This document shows, piece after piece, positions 1 to 9,072 of a stretch of 64,000 nt of DNA. Within the stretch, counting starts at the first letter, position 1, and each line of letters begins with the position of its first letter. This DNA is from Chitinophaga polysaccharea (GTDB taxonomy: Bacteria; Bacteroidota; Bacteroidia; Chitinophagales; Chitinophagaceae), in the NCBI RefSeq assembly GCF_902150045.1, contig NZ_CABFVU010000003.1, positions 930,001 to 994,000 of the forward strand, read 5' to 3'. Position numbers and translations under genes: made by a program. The notes under the pieces were generated by a model that searched no databases, was not told the DNA's origin, and worked only from the letters and a program-made list of their open reading frames with translations.

Positions 1-989
1 TAGTAATGATAAATATCCCGGAAGAAAAGAAATCTGCGGTAGATGGGCTACGCAACGAGCTAACGGCATTGGCGGGCGTCAATAAGCTGAGCTTTTGTTT
101 TACATCGCCGATGTCGGACATGAATAATACAAACGAATTTAAATATGACAACCGGCCCCGGGCCGAGCCCTTCCAGCTGAATGTAAAAGCAGCGGATACC
201 AACTACCTCTCCGCCTTTGGACTTCACCTGGTGGCTGGCCGTAACCTGTATGGCGGCGACACCATAAATGGCTGTCTTGTTAATGAAACAATTGTAAAAC
301 GGGTAATGGTGAAATCGCCGGAATCTGTTATCGGGAAAACGCTGAAAGTGTATGATATAAAGACTATGATCGTAGGTGTAGTGAAAGATTTTCATACCAA
401 CAATTTTCACCAGGATATTGAGCCGGTGTGTATGTACAGCGACTATCGGCATTACTACAATTGTGCCGTGAATATTGATATGCGGCATGCCAGGCAATTG
501 TTACCGGTAATGGAGAAACTTTGGAAAGATGTATACCCGGATTATACCTGGTCTTACGACTTCCTGGATGATAATATCCGTGAGATGTATCATGCAGAAG
601 AAGTTTTATTACAGCTGATACAAACGTTTTCCTTACTGGCCATCCTGGTAGGATGTATCGGCTTGTTCGGTATGGTATCGTTTATGGCAGTACAACGGAA
701 AAAGGAAATAGGTGTACGGAAAGTATTGGGAGCAAGCATAGGCAGCATTTTATGGTTGTTTATGAAAGAATTTATACGGCTGTTGCTCATAGCCCTGGTG
801 GTAGCCATCCCTGTTGCCTGGTATGTGATGCATCGCTGGCTGCAGGAATTTGTTTTCCGGCTTAACCTGGATGCCTGTAGCTTCCTCTGGCCCGTGGTGA
901 TCACGTTTGGGATGGTCATTGTAACCATCAGCCTGAAATCGCTCAAAGCGGCGCTGGACAACCCGGTAATAAGCCTGAAGAATGAATAG
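1..989 (+). CDS. MacB/FtsX-type ABC transporter permease, C-terminal part
   Basis: The frame is open to the window edge, so the gene starts upstream; only about 327 C-terminal residues are visible and the ATG at position 6 is probably internal. The visible part has an extracytoplasmic MacB_PCD-like domain (first ~200 residues), then a FtsX domain with three hydrophobic segments near residues 207-232, 250-275 and 290-312 (numbered from position 6). The motif KEIGVRKVLGAS before the second segment is typical of Bacteroidota FtsX permeases of about 780-800 residues. Members work with a MacB-type ATPase in efflux or envelope stress. No ATPase gene is visible, so the substrate is unknown. A hairpin terminator follows at 1015-1041. 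Confidence 0.85.
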   Translation, partial: VMINIPEEKKSAVDGLRNELTALAGVNKLSFCFTSPMSDMNNTNEFKYDNRPRAEPFQLNVKAADTNYLSAFGLHLVAGRNLYGGDTINGCLVNETIVKRVMVKSPESVIGKTLKVYDIKTMIVGVVKDFHTNNFHQDIEPVCMYSDYRHYYNCAVNIDMRHARQLLPVMEKLWKDVYPDYTWSYDFLDDNIREMYHAEEVLLQLIQTFSLLAILVGCIGLFGMVSFMAVQRKKEIGVRKVLGASIGSILWLFMKEFIRLLLIALVVAIPVAWYVMHRWLQEFVFRLNLDACSFLWPVVITFGMVIVTISLKSLKAALDNPVISLKNE

Positions 990-1014
990 CATGCCGCGCT
1001 AATACATCTCACTA

Positions 1015-1041
1015 AAAGCTGGTAAATAACCGGCTTTTTTT
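1015..1041 (+). terminator. Rho-independent terminator after the permease
   Basis: The arms aaagctggt and accggcttt pair (one G-U) around a 5-base loop and are followed by a run of T. It lies 26 bp after the permease stop and before the DUF4157 gene, separating the two transcription units. Confidence 0.75.
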
Positions 1042-1074
1042 ATTATCTTCATACTACCAGCAAAAAATAGCCTC

Positions 1075-2427
1075 ATGACCACACATGCTGATGACCCTCA
1101 CAGCGGAAAAAACCGGGCAGCTACCCCGGTTGCAAACCGTATAACCCCGGCGGCAGTACATACCGCAGGCAATGGGCCTGGGGCCATCCAGCTCCGCCCC
1201 TACGAACATCTGGTTACCGGCAACGACAAAACTACACAGCAGAAAGCCCTGCGAACACTGACTGGCAATCAACCGGTACAAAAAAAAGAAAACAAAACCG
1301 GTATGCCCGACCAGCTCAAAAATGGTATAGAAAACATATCAGGATACAGTATGGATGATGTAAGGGTTCACTACAATTCTGCTGAGCCTGCCCAACTGCA
1401 GGCGCTTGCCTATGCAAAAGGAACAGATATCCATATCGGGCCCGGACAGGAACAGCACCTGGCGCATGAAGCATGGCATGTAGTACAACAAAAACAAGGA
1501 CGGGTACAGGCTACCACACAATTAAAACAGGGAGTTCCTGTAAACGATGATAAGGGCCTTGAACAGGAGGCCGACCTCATGGGACAGAAAGCCATGCAGC
1601 TACAAAGCGCCTCCCCGCATCATTACCATACCCCTGCTCAATTGAAAACCGGTGTAGTACAGCGTATCAGTATAGATACCAACAAACTGAATATGGTAGG
1701 CGAAGAACACAGCGAATCACAAAAACGCAGGCCAGCGGAAATCGCTTACTGTAATCACCTCTTTGGCCGCACAGGTTTGTATTGGCAGGAAGCCGCCTTC
1801 AAACCTATAGAAATGCACGAAACACGCGGCGATGAAGCCGGTCGCCGGTTGAGATTCTTCTATCATCTTTTTGCAAACAGTATCGCAAAGTGCATTCATG
1901 CCACTAATGACGGAGGCATGCCTTATCTTATGGCTGTACGTAGCCCCTGGAAAACATTAAATACGGTGAAGAGCTTATACCAGGAGGAAGTAACAACACT
2001 GAGCCATGAAGAAGGAACCGCCCTGCATGAAATGATCACCAGCCAGGAATGGATCAGCTTACAGGCTGGTATGGATGGACTGGCCGTTGCCGAAAATGCA
2101 GGCAACCTCCAATACAGGCAGAAAGTGATAGAAGATATGATAAAACTGAAAGCATACTGGGAAAACAAACCGGCCATTTATGAGCCCAGCAAGGCAACTG
2201 CCACAAACGACCGGAATGATCATATGCATAACAGCGCTACCGTCGCCGCTTTCCAGGGACGAGTAGGTATCTGGAAAGTAGGCGATAACCACATTACCGG
2301 TATCGGGCAAATGTACCCCACAGGCAGGCACTACAACCTGGTACCACGTGCTAATTTCAATAACGATCTCAATGCTTATATCCACAGTGCCACCAGCACT
2401 ACCGGTGTTACCGGCGGGAAACAATAA
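1075..2427 (+). CDS. DUF4157 domain protein, candidate eCIS-associated cargo or toxin
   Basis: The protein has 450 residues and no signal peptide. Residues ~77-145 match the DUF4157 pattern: a region ending in HEAWHVVQQKQGRV, with an HExxH-like motif at 131-135 and a downstream EQEAD at 163-167 that could complete a zinc site. DUF4157 is a metallopeptidase-like module often found at the N-terminus of proteins loaded into extracellular contractile injection systems. The N-terminal ~70 residues are low complexity, rich in Thr, Asn, Gln and Pro. Residues ~195-450 match nothing I recognise; they contain scattered His, Glu and Asp (VGEEHSES, NDRNDHMHNS) and could be an effector domain. No injection-system structural genes are in this window, so the cargo role is inferred. 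A terminator follows at 2491. Confidence 0.75.
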   Translation: MTTHADDPHSGKNRAATPVANRITPAAVHTAGNGPGAIQLRPYEHLVTGNDKTTQQKALRTLTGNQPVQKKENKTGMPDQLKNGIENISGYSMDDVRVHYNSAEPAQLQALAYAKGTDIHIGPGQEQHLAHEAWHVVQQKQGRVQATTQLKQGVPVNDDKGLEQEADLMGQKAMQLQSASPHHYHTPAQLKTGVVQRISIDTNKLNMVGEEHSESQKRRPAEIAYCNHLFGRTGLYWQEAAFKPIEMHETRGDEAGRRLRFFYHLFANSIAKCIHATNDGGMPYLMAVRSPWKTLNTVKSLYQEEVTTLSHEEGTALHEMITSQEWISLQAGMDGLAVAENAGNLQYRQKVIEDMIKLKAYWENKPAIYEPSKATATNDRNDHMHNSATVAAFQGRVGIWKVGDNHITGIGQMYPTGRHYNLVPRANFNNDLNAYIHSATSTTGVTGGKQ

Positions 2428-2490
2428 GCATCTTTTTACTTCTCCGGAAAAGTTGAAACACAGCCACGCCAGCTGCTAAATATTTTTAAC

Positions 2491-2520
2491 CATCCAAATG
2501 AATTTTGGATGCTATTTTTT
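2491..2520 (+). terminator. Rho-independent terminator after the DUF4157 gene
   Basis: An 8-bp perfect stem (catccaaa / tttggatg) with a 5-base loop is followed by ctatttttt. It lies 64 bp after the DUF4157 stop and just before the histidine kinase gene. Confidence 0.75.
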
Positions 2521-2562
2521 ACTACCTTATAGCTATTACATTCCTGTTATGTGCTAAAAACC

Positions 2563-4638
2563 ATGCCCGTAAAGCCCATAAAATACCTGCCGGCCCGCCT
2601 GGTTGTTATCATAGCATGCCTGTTAGCTCCCGGATGCAAACACTCAACAGAAAACCCGGATCATTCCAGGTTTGTTGAGCAGGTTGACTATGTTATTGAC
2701 AGTATGCTCAACAGCGGACATATGGATGATGTACCGCATTACCTGGACTCTGCATATGCCACACTCAACGCACCAAGCTATCATGATCTCTGGGTGAAAT
2801 ATAACCACCGGACTAACCTCTACACCTTTTACCAGAGAAATATCCCTCTGGCCAGGGCCAACCTCGACAGCATGTTCCTGAGCCTGAAAGGCAGGGAAAA
2901 GATCTATGCAGATGATTATGCCAGCACTCTTTACAGGCAGGGAGAAGTAAATATGGCCGACAAACAATACAGCCAGGCCTATAAAAGTTTCTTCAACGGC
3001 AAACAGTTCGTACAAAAACACCTCGACACCTGTTATTATGGTAAATTCAGCAGCAAGCTCGGTGTTATAGCATACCGGCAGGGAAAGTACCTGGGCGCTA
3101 TCCCTTACTTTAAAGAGGCCTTTTCAGAGTATCAGCATTGCCAGTCGGCCAGTCCCAAGGATTTTAATAACCTGTTCCTGTTCCCCCAGGCAGATCTGAA
3201 CTCTATTGCATTATGTTTTGAAAAGGCCAACCAGCCCGACAGTGCCCTCAACTACTATCAGAAAGCGCTTCAATTTATCAGCGCGGCGCGTTTAAAATTC
3301 CCACACAAAAAGCAATTCGCGGAAGTTGCAACCGGCGTGGTATATGGTAATCTTGGCGGCGTCTATGCAAAAAAAGGAAATGTTGACTCCGCAGAATACT
3401 ACTTAAAGGAAAATATCCGTATCAACGACCAGCCCGGCAATGCAGTGGAAGATGCACAAACCTCCAAGCTCAAGCTGATCAGGCTTTACCTGGGTATTAA
3501 CCGCTTCCGCGAGGCAAATGACCTCCTGGCCCAGTTAGGCAGCGACCTGGATACCAAACGGGGCAAAGGCATTATAAACGACGCTATATGGCAGCAATGG
3601 CTGCAGCTGAAATGGCACTATCTTGATAAAACCGGCGACCTGCCAGGCGCCTATCATTACAGCCAGCGCTATTACCAACTTAAAGATTCCCTGGATGAGG
3701 TAAACACAGGATTAAAAGAAGCAGACCTCGACGCAGGTATAAAGGATGCAGGACAACAATACCAAATCGCGCTGCTCCATAAAAACAACCAGCTTAAAAC
3801 AAGCTATCTTTTAGCAGCCATTATATTCTCTGTATTAACTATCCTGATCCTGTTTTTGCTATGGAAAAACCTCCGGCGGTCCTATAAAAATGTAAAGGAA
3901 CTAACCACCCTTAACCGCCAGGTAGAAGAAAAAAACCGCGAGACACTGGAAACCCTGAAAGCCCTTGAACAAAGCCACCAGGATAATACCCGCATCATGA
4001 AGGTAGTGGCGCACGATCTGCGAAACCCGGTAGGCGCTATCACCAGCCTTTGTGAACTGATGCTCCAGGAAAATCATCATAGTGGCGAAGACCGCAGCAT
4101 GCTGGGAATGATCCGTTCAGCCGGTCAAAGCGCTATCCACCTGATCAGTGACCTCCTCCATTATACAGTACAGTATGAGCTGAAAAAAGAACCGGTTGAG
4201 CTCAATGAGCTGATGCACTACTGTGTGGATATGATGCAGCTCAGGGCCACCGAAAAGCAGCAGCGTATACAGCTTCAAACCACACACATTATGATCAGCA
4301 TCAACAGGGAAAAAATATGGCGGGTTTTCAGTAACCTGCTCTCGAATGCCATTAAGTTCAGCCCGGGTAATACCCTTATCCGGATCACCACAACAACAGC
4401 GCCTGATCACGTAGTCGTTGCCGTCAGCGACCAGGGCATAGGCATACCGGATGAAATGAAAAGCAAGATCTTTGACCTGTTCACAGAAGCGAAAAGGCCA
4501 GGCACCGGCGGGGAACGCCCGTACGGAATGGGACTGGCCATCGCAAAACAGATCTCAGAAGCTCATGGAGGCTCCATCTGGTTTGAAAGCTCACCGGGCG
4601 AAGGAACCACGTTTTTTGTGAAACTCCCTCTCAACTAA
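2563..4638 (+). CDS. TPR lipoprotein sensor histidine kinase
   Basis: I chose the ATG at 2563 rather than the in-frame GTG at 2551, because it gives a clean lipoprotein signal with lipobox LAPGC (Cys25). The protein is about 691 residues. A periplasmic region of TPR-like helical repeats (~40-390) is followed by one membrane helix (~405-425, ending FLLWKNL), a short coiled coil, a HisKA domain with VAHDLRNPVGA (phospho-acceptor His484), and a HATPase domain with NLLSNAIKFSP, DQGIGIP and GMGLAIAKQ motifs. No receiver domain or partner regulator is adjacent, so this is an orphan kinase with an unknown signal and target. This TPR-HK architecture is common in Bacteroidota. Confidence 0.9.
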   Translation: MPVKPIKYLPARLVVIIACLLAPGCKHSTENPDHSRFVEQVDYVIDSMLNSGHMDDVPHYLDSAYATLNAPSYHDLWVKYNHRTNLYTFYQRNIPLARANLDSMFLSLKGREKIYADDYASTLYRQGEVNMADKQYSQAYKSFFNGKQFVQKHLDTCYYGKFSSKLGVIAYRQGKYLGAIPYFKEAFSEYQHCQSASPKDFNNLFLFPQADLNSIALCFEKANQPDSALNYYQKALQFISAARLKFPHKKQFAEVATGVVYGNLGGVYAKKGNVDSAEYYLKENIRINDQPGNAVEDAQTSKLKLIRLYLGINRFREANDLLAQLGSDLDTKRGKGIINDAIWQQWLQLKWHYLDKTGDLPGAYHYSQRYYQLKDSLDEVNTGLKEADLDAGIKDAGQQYQIALLHKNNQLKTSYLLAAIIFSVLTILILFLLWKNLRRSYKNVKELTTLNRQVEEKNRETLETLKALEQSHQDNTRIMKVVAHDLRNPVGAITSLCELMLQENHHSGEDRSMLGMIRSAGQSAIHLISDLLHYTVQYELKKEPVELNELMHYCVDMMQLRATEKQQRIQLQTTHIMISINREKIWRVFSNLLSNAIKFSPGNTLIRITTTTAPDHVVVAVSDQGIGIPDEMKSKIFDLFTEAKRPGTGGERPYGMGLAIAKQISEAHGGSIWFESSPGEGTTFFVKLPLN

Positions 4639-5071
4639 TACCTCCCTGATTAATTCAGATGGCAGTCACCTTCAGCACTACGCTGGTACGCTTTGCGCCG
4701 GCTTCCCCACCTTCATCAGTAAATCGCCCGTATATACATGCCCGTTATCAATGGGCGATGTTGTGCCCAGCTTCCCGCTTATTGAAAATGTTATCTTGTG
4801 ATAACCTCCTGCGCCCCGGCAAATTGGGTTAATAGTATTGCAAAGATGAACGTCCGGTTAAAAGTTTCCATACGGTAATATAATCTGCCTGAAGGTCAGA
4901 AATAAGTAGTACGCAGCGGATAATGCAAAAATTATCTAGTGAAATATATACGGGCCGCCGCTTCATTTTTGCAGTGACATGCCCTATTTTGAAGCTTAAT
5001 AACGTATTCCCCTATAGCCGATACTCCTGCGCAGTTTTCAATTTAACCCGGAACAAATAATCCTTATACCC
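4639..5071. other. 433-bp intergenic region with a possible minus-strand gene remnant
   Basis: No intact gene is visible. On the minus strand, a frame of about 59 codons (about 4857 down to a TAG at 4678-4680) has protein-like content, with pieces such as GGYHKITFSISGKLG and NGHVYTGDLLMKVG. This resembles the C-terminal end of a secreted beta-sandwich protein (DUF4402-like), but it has no start region. It may be the decayed tail of a lost gene or chance. The promoter of the SGNH gene must lie in the last ~150 bp; no perfect TAnnTTTG box was found. Confidence 0.3.
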
Positions 5072-7306
5072 ATGAGAAAAATTTTACTGTCAGCATTACT
5101 GTTTATAACAGCAGGTTGTTGTTATGCACAAAACTGTACCACTCCCCTGCGGATTGTTGTATTAGGCTCCTCTACCGCATGGGGCAATGGGGTGCCCAGC
5201 CGCGACAGCGCCTGGACCTTCCGTTTTGCCCGTTATCTCAAAGCAAATCACAACGCGGCTGATACGGTCATTAACCTGGCCGTAGGCGGCTTTACCACGC
5301 AGAATATCCAGGCCACCGGTACGCCTCCTTATACTGTTTTGGGAAATACTTTTTCGGTAGATGTAAATAAAAATATCTCCAAAGCTATTTCACTCTTGCC
5401 CGATGCGATTATTATCAACATCTCCAACGATGATGAAGGCCGCGGCTTCCCGTTATCTGTACAGGTGGCCAATTACCTGGCGCTAAAACAGGCGGCGGCG
5501 CAAAATAATATCCCGTTATGGGTGGCCACCACCCAACCCAGGGACAACCTGGGTACTGCCGGCGCAGGGCGGCTGCGGCAAATGAAAGACAGTATCGATC
5601 TTTACTTCGGCAATAAAGCTATCGACTTCTGGACCGGGCTGGCCTCCGCCACCAACCAGATCGCTACGCAATACAGCGCAGGCGATGGCTTTCATTTCAA
5701 CTCCTCAGGGCAGCAGGTGCTTTTCAGCAGGGTGGTTGCCAAACAAATACCGGAAGCACTCTGCACACCGCCCGCCAGCGGCGCTTTCCAGCTTACCTCG
5801 TTTGCAGTGAGCCAGCAAAAGGATTCATTAAAGCTAACATGGACCACCGCCAGGGAAGAAAAAACAAAATCTTTCCTCGTTGAATACAGCACCGACTCCA
5901 TCAGCTGGGCGCAGCTCAGCCAGCTGACAGCAGCAGGCAACAGCAATGTGCCACTCACCTATACGTTTACAGATCATCCTGCATTACCCCGCTACTACCG
6001 GCTTAACATGGTGGATTCAAGCGATAACCATACCTACAGTTCCGTAGTGAAAGGCATTCCGGATACGTTGTATTACGCGCCCTTCCGGTTATCAACATTT
6101 ACGCTCAGCAGTCAGCCCGGCAAAATACAGCTCAACTGGGCCACACTGCTGGAAAGCAACACACTCACGTTCACGGTTCAACGAAGTACAGATTCCATTA
6201 ACTGGACAGTTGCAGGAACAGTAGCCGCCGCAGGGAATTCAGCAGCCTTAAAAAACTACGTCTATACCGATAACACGGTAATACCCGGCCTGCTTTACTA
6301 CTACCGGCTCCAGATGAATGCTACAGACAACAGGCATTTCTACAGCCAGTTCGTATTTGGCGCGGCCGACAGTGCCACATCCGCCTGCAATACGCCGTTG
6401 CGGATCGTGGTATTAGGCTCCTCCACAGCTTATGGCGATGGCCTGCCTGATCGCGACAGCGCCTGGACCTTCCGTTTTGCCCGTTATCTCAAAGCAAACC
6501 ACAACGCGGCAGATACGTTGATCAATCTTGCCATAGGCGGCTATACCACGCAGCATATCATGCCGGATGGCACGCCTCCCTATACTTCGCTGGGCAATAC
6601 TTTTTATGTAGATGTACAACACAATATCACCAAAGCCCTGTCGCTCAACCCGGATGTCATTATCATCAATATGCCCACCAATGATGAAGCCCGTGGTTTC
6701 CCGTTAATTAAAACGAGAGACAACTACCTTGCGCTGAAACAGCTGGCAGCACAATCAGGTGTGCCCCTCTGGGTTACCACCACCCAGCCACGTGGCAACC
6801 TGGGTTATGATGCGGCTATCCGGTTACGGCAAATGAAAGACACCATCATAAAGTATTTCAGCGGCAGATCCATTGATTTCTACAACGGGCTTGCCACCAG
6901 CGCAGGATTTATTGAGCCGGCCTACAACAGCGGCGACGATGTACATTTCAATGCCTGGGGGCAGCGTATCCTGTTTGAACGTGTAGTGGCTGCAGCTATT
7001 CCCGATTCCCTCTGCACCATCAACGCATTAAGCGGGAATAACAGCATGATGGCAACAGCCGGAATGATCAAATCCTACGTTAATACAACCGGCATTAAAT
7101 TGTATCCCAATCCGGCGCAGGATTATGTGCTGCTACGGGGCCTGAACGGCAAGCCTTATAAAGTGGAAGTGTATAACACGCTGGGCGCCCTGGTATATGT
7201 ACGGCAAAAAACAGTGACTAACCGCCTCGACATCGGGGAGCTGAAACCGGGTATTTATTTTATCATCATCAATAATACACAACGATACAAACTGGTGAAA
7301 ATGTAA
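5072..7306 (+). CDS. Secreted two-domain SGNH/GDSL hydrolase with T9SS sorting domain
   Basis: The 744-residue protein begins with a signal peptide ending near CCYAQ20. It has two SGNH hydrolase domains of exactly equal length, residues 22-231 and 439-648. Each has block I GSSTA with the predicted nucleophile at Ser34 or Ser451, an Asn-Asp block (NDDEGRGF / NDEARGF), and the C-terminal Asp-His pair (DGFHFN / DDVHFN). Between them are two fibronectin-like beta modules (~235-330 and ~335-432). Residues ~675-744 form a type A T9SS sorting domain (LYPNPAQDYV to KLVKM), so the product is secreted or surface-anchored. Relatives deacylate polysaccharides or lipids, but the substrate here is unknown. 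The 108-bp repeat starts 12 bp after the stop. Confidence 0.9.
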   Translation: MRKILLSALLFITAGCCYAQNCTTPLRIVVLGSSTAWGNGVPSRDSAWTFRFARYLKANHNAADTVINLAVGGFTTQNIQATGTPPYTVLGNTFSVDVNKNISKAISLLPDAIIINISNDDEGRGFPLSVQVANYLALKQAAAQNNIPLWVATTQPRDNLGTAGAGRLRQMKDSIDLYFGNKAIDFWTGLASATNQIATQYSAGDGFHFNSSGQQVLFSRVVAKQIPEALCTPPASGAFQLTSFAVSQQKDSLKLTWTTAREEKTKSFLVEYSTDSISWAQLSQLTAAGNSNVPLTYTFTDHPALPRYYRLNMVDSSDNHTYSSVVKGIPDTLYYAPFRLSTFTLSSQPGKIQLNWATLLESNTLTFTVQRSTDSINWTVAGTVAAAGNSAALKNYVYTDNTVIPGLLYYYRLQMNATDNRHFYSQFVFGAADSATSACNTPLRIVVLGSSTAYGDGLPDRDSAWTFRFARYLKANHNAADTLINLAIGGYTTQHIMPDGTPPYTSLGNTFYVDVQHNITKALSLNPDVIIINMPTNDEARGFPLIKTRDNYLALKQLAAQSGVPLWVTTTQPRGNLGYDAAIRLRQMKDTIIKYFSGRSIDFYNGLATSAGFIEPAYNSGDDVHFNAWGQRILFERVVAAAIPDSLCTINALSGNNSMMATAGMIKSYVNTTGIKLYPNPAQDYVLLRGLNGKPYKVEVYNTLGALVYVRQKTVTNRLDIGELKPGIYFIIINNTQRYKLVKM
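5135..7015 (+). repeat. Internal tandem duplication of the SGNH domain
   Basis: Nucleotides 5135-5764 and 6386-7015 encode the two 210-residue SGNH domains with no length difference. Long nucleotide tracts are identical, for example from the RDSAWTFRFARYLKANHN codons at about 5202 and 6453. This points to a recent duplication or ongoing gene conversion. Confidence 0.85.
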
Positions 7307-7317
7307 TTCCTCCAAAA

Positions 7318-7427
7318 GGAGGCTGTATCATAAATAACTTTTACCCGATTTTACTCGGGTACCGGGTGGAGAAAATTTTCGTATATGCGATTCTCACACC
7401 CATTAAGTTAGTTATGATACAGCCTCC
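7318..7427. repeat. MITE-like 108-bp inverted-repeat element, copy 1
   Basis: The element begins gaggctgtatcataa and ends with its exact reverse complement; at this copy the terminal repeat extends to 16 bp (ggaggctgtatcataa). An internal hairpin-prone stretch lies near 7343-7362 (acccgattttactcgggt). It starts 11 bp after the SGNH hydrolase stop and ends 26 bp before the SusD stop, between convergent genes. Its 108-bp core is the perfect reverse complement of 49133-49240. The ends resemble those of small transposons, but it encodes nothing. I saw no clear target duplication. As RNA it could also act as a bidirectional terminator. Confidence 0.85.
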
Positions 7428-7453
7428 CTTAGGGATAACGAGGGATATTACAT

Positions 7454-9064
7454 CTAGTTCCAACCATTCCGGATCTGTGCGGCTACATTGGGATTATAAT
7501 TCTTTTCATTGTCGGGAACAGGCAGCAACACATGTTTATCCTGGAAGGGCTGTGTACCTGTACCTGGTTCCGCCAGTTTCTCTGCGTTAATAGTTTGCTT
7601 GGCGATGCCCCAGCGGATCAGGTCAAAATAACGGCACTGTTCACCGCACAACTCCAGCTGCCGCTCGCGCATCAGCAGCTTCATGGCATTGTTCTTATCT
7701 CCCAGCGCAGTATATAAAACAGCACCGGCGCGGGAACGTACACTGTCAATCAGCGCCAGTGGCTCATTACCTGTATTCCCTTGCTGGATATAGGCTTCGG
7801 CAAGCATAAGCATTACATCCGCCAGGCGGATCACCTGCCCGTTAATAGGGCTTTTGGGATCTCCGTATTTTTCAACGAGATTATAATATTCATACTTCTT
7901 CCACCGGTAATCGCCCTGGGGATCATTGGCATCAAAGGGATAAGGCTTAGGGCCGGCAGCGCATTGCTGGCAATACGCTGTATCACCACCGGATGCAGCG
8001 GTGCCATAAAACGTGGATTTAGCGCGGGGGTCTGTATAAGGCAACCCGTTCACCGGGTGGGCATACGTGAACGCATGTACGGAAGAGTTACTGATGTATA
8101 CGTTTTTCCAGTCGTTCCAGCCATACTCCATAGCCCTGCCTGAATGCGTTTGCTTACCTACCTGTTCAGCGCCGTTTCCAAACATATAATAAGGCGATCC
8201 CACGCCCCAGTCGGTCCATTGCTGGTTCATGATCTGGAAAATATTCTCCGGCGTATTCTGGTTCGCAATGGAGAAGAGGCTGTCGTATACAGGAGCCAGT
8301 TTATAGGTGTAAGGCGCGGCCATAAGCTTTTGCAGCTCCGTTTGTGCAGGCGCCCATTTTTTCTGGTAGAGATAAACTTTTCCAAGCAACGCCGTAACAG
8401 CGCCTTTGGTAGCGCGGCCCAGATCGGTAACGGGATAGGTCACCGGTAATTCGGCAGTAGCCTGTGCTTCCGTGAGGTCTTTCTCTATCTGTTTCCATAC
8501 GTCTGCCGCCGAGCTGCGGGGCAGGTAGTTGTTGTTGAGCGTAGTCTGGTAGTCAACATACAAAGGCACATCTCCCCATAAAGTAACCAGGTGAAAGTAT
8601 GCATATGCCCGCAGGAATTTTACTTCCGCTACGTATTGGTTTATTTTGGCACGGTCTGCCGCCGCGGTGGGATTCCATGCTGCAGCCCTGTCGATCACCA
8701 GGTTGGTACGGAATATCATCCGGTATAAAGCTCCCCACAGGAAAGAGAGATTAGTATTATTGGTACCAAAGCTATAATCGCCCAGTTCCTGTTCTGCGCC
8801 CTGCAGGAAGCTGGCGCGTTTGGCCTCATTTCCCAGCAGGTCAAAAATAAAATAGTATTCCCTGGCCCATAACCCCGGATGCAGCAGGGTAGCGTAACTG
8901 GCTACAGTAGCCTGGTTGAGGGCGCCGGTATTTGTAAAGTAAGTATCGTAAGCATAGGCGCTCTGATCTACCAGTTCCAGCTTCGACTTTTTACACCCCG
9001 TGCTAACGGTGATCAATCCGGCGATAAGCAGCAATTGAAAAATATACGTCTTCATAAAATTCAT
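7454..9064 (-). CDS. SusD/RagB-family nutrient-binding lipoprotein
   Basis: This 536-residue lipoprotein has a signal peptide with lipobox STGC (MKT at codon 4 is the likelier start). The N-terminal region has helical TPR-like SusD segments (LRAYAYFHLVTLWGDVPLY), and the C-terminal RagB/SusD part has RLADVMLMLAEAYIQ and RERQLELCGEQCRYFDLIRW, both typical of the family. SusD proteins form the surface lid on a SusC channel and bind the substrate. It lies 8 bp after the SusC stop, so the two form one unit. No enzyme gene is in the locus, so the substrate is open; it could be a glycan, glycopeptide or another nutrient. Confidence 0.95.
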   Translation of the reverse strand: MNFMKTYIFQLLLIAGLITVSTGCKKSKLELVDQSAYAYDTYFTNTGALNQATVASYATLLHPGLWAREYYFIFDLLGNEAKRASFLQGAEQELGDYSFGTNNTNLSFLWGALYRMIFRTNLVIDRAAAWNPTAAADRAKINQYVAEVKFLRAYAYFHLVTLWGDVPLYVDYQTTLNNNYLPRSSAADVWKQIEKDLTEAQATAELPVTYPVTDLGRATKGAVTALLGKVYLYQKKWAPAQTELQKLMAAPYTYKLAPVYDSLFSIANQNTPENIFQIMNQQWTDWGVGSPYYMFGNGAEQVGKQTHSGRAMEYGWNDWKNVYISNSSVHAFTYAHPVNGLPYTDPRAKSTFYGTAASGGDTAYCQQCAAGPKPYPFDANDPQGDYRWKKYEYYNLVEKYGDPKSPINGQVIRLADVMLMLAEAYIQQGNTGNEPLALIDSVRSRAGAVLYTALGDKNNAMKLLMRERQLELCGEQCRYFDLIRWGIAKQTINAEKLAEPGTGTQPFQDKHVLLPVPDNEKNYNPNVAAQIRNGWN

Positions 9065-9072
9065 TTTAAAAA

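Noticed and set aside
7309-7322. cctccaaaaggagg motif at the edge of the 108-bp repeat and a similar ctccaaaaggag at 62507-62518
   Set aside because: Short, low-complexity match; the second site has no other part of the repeat, so it is probably chance.
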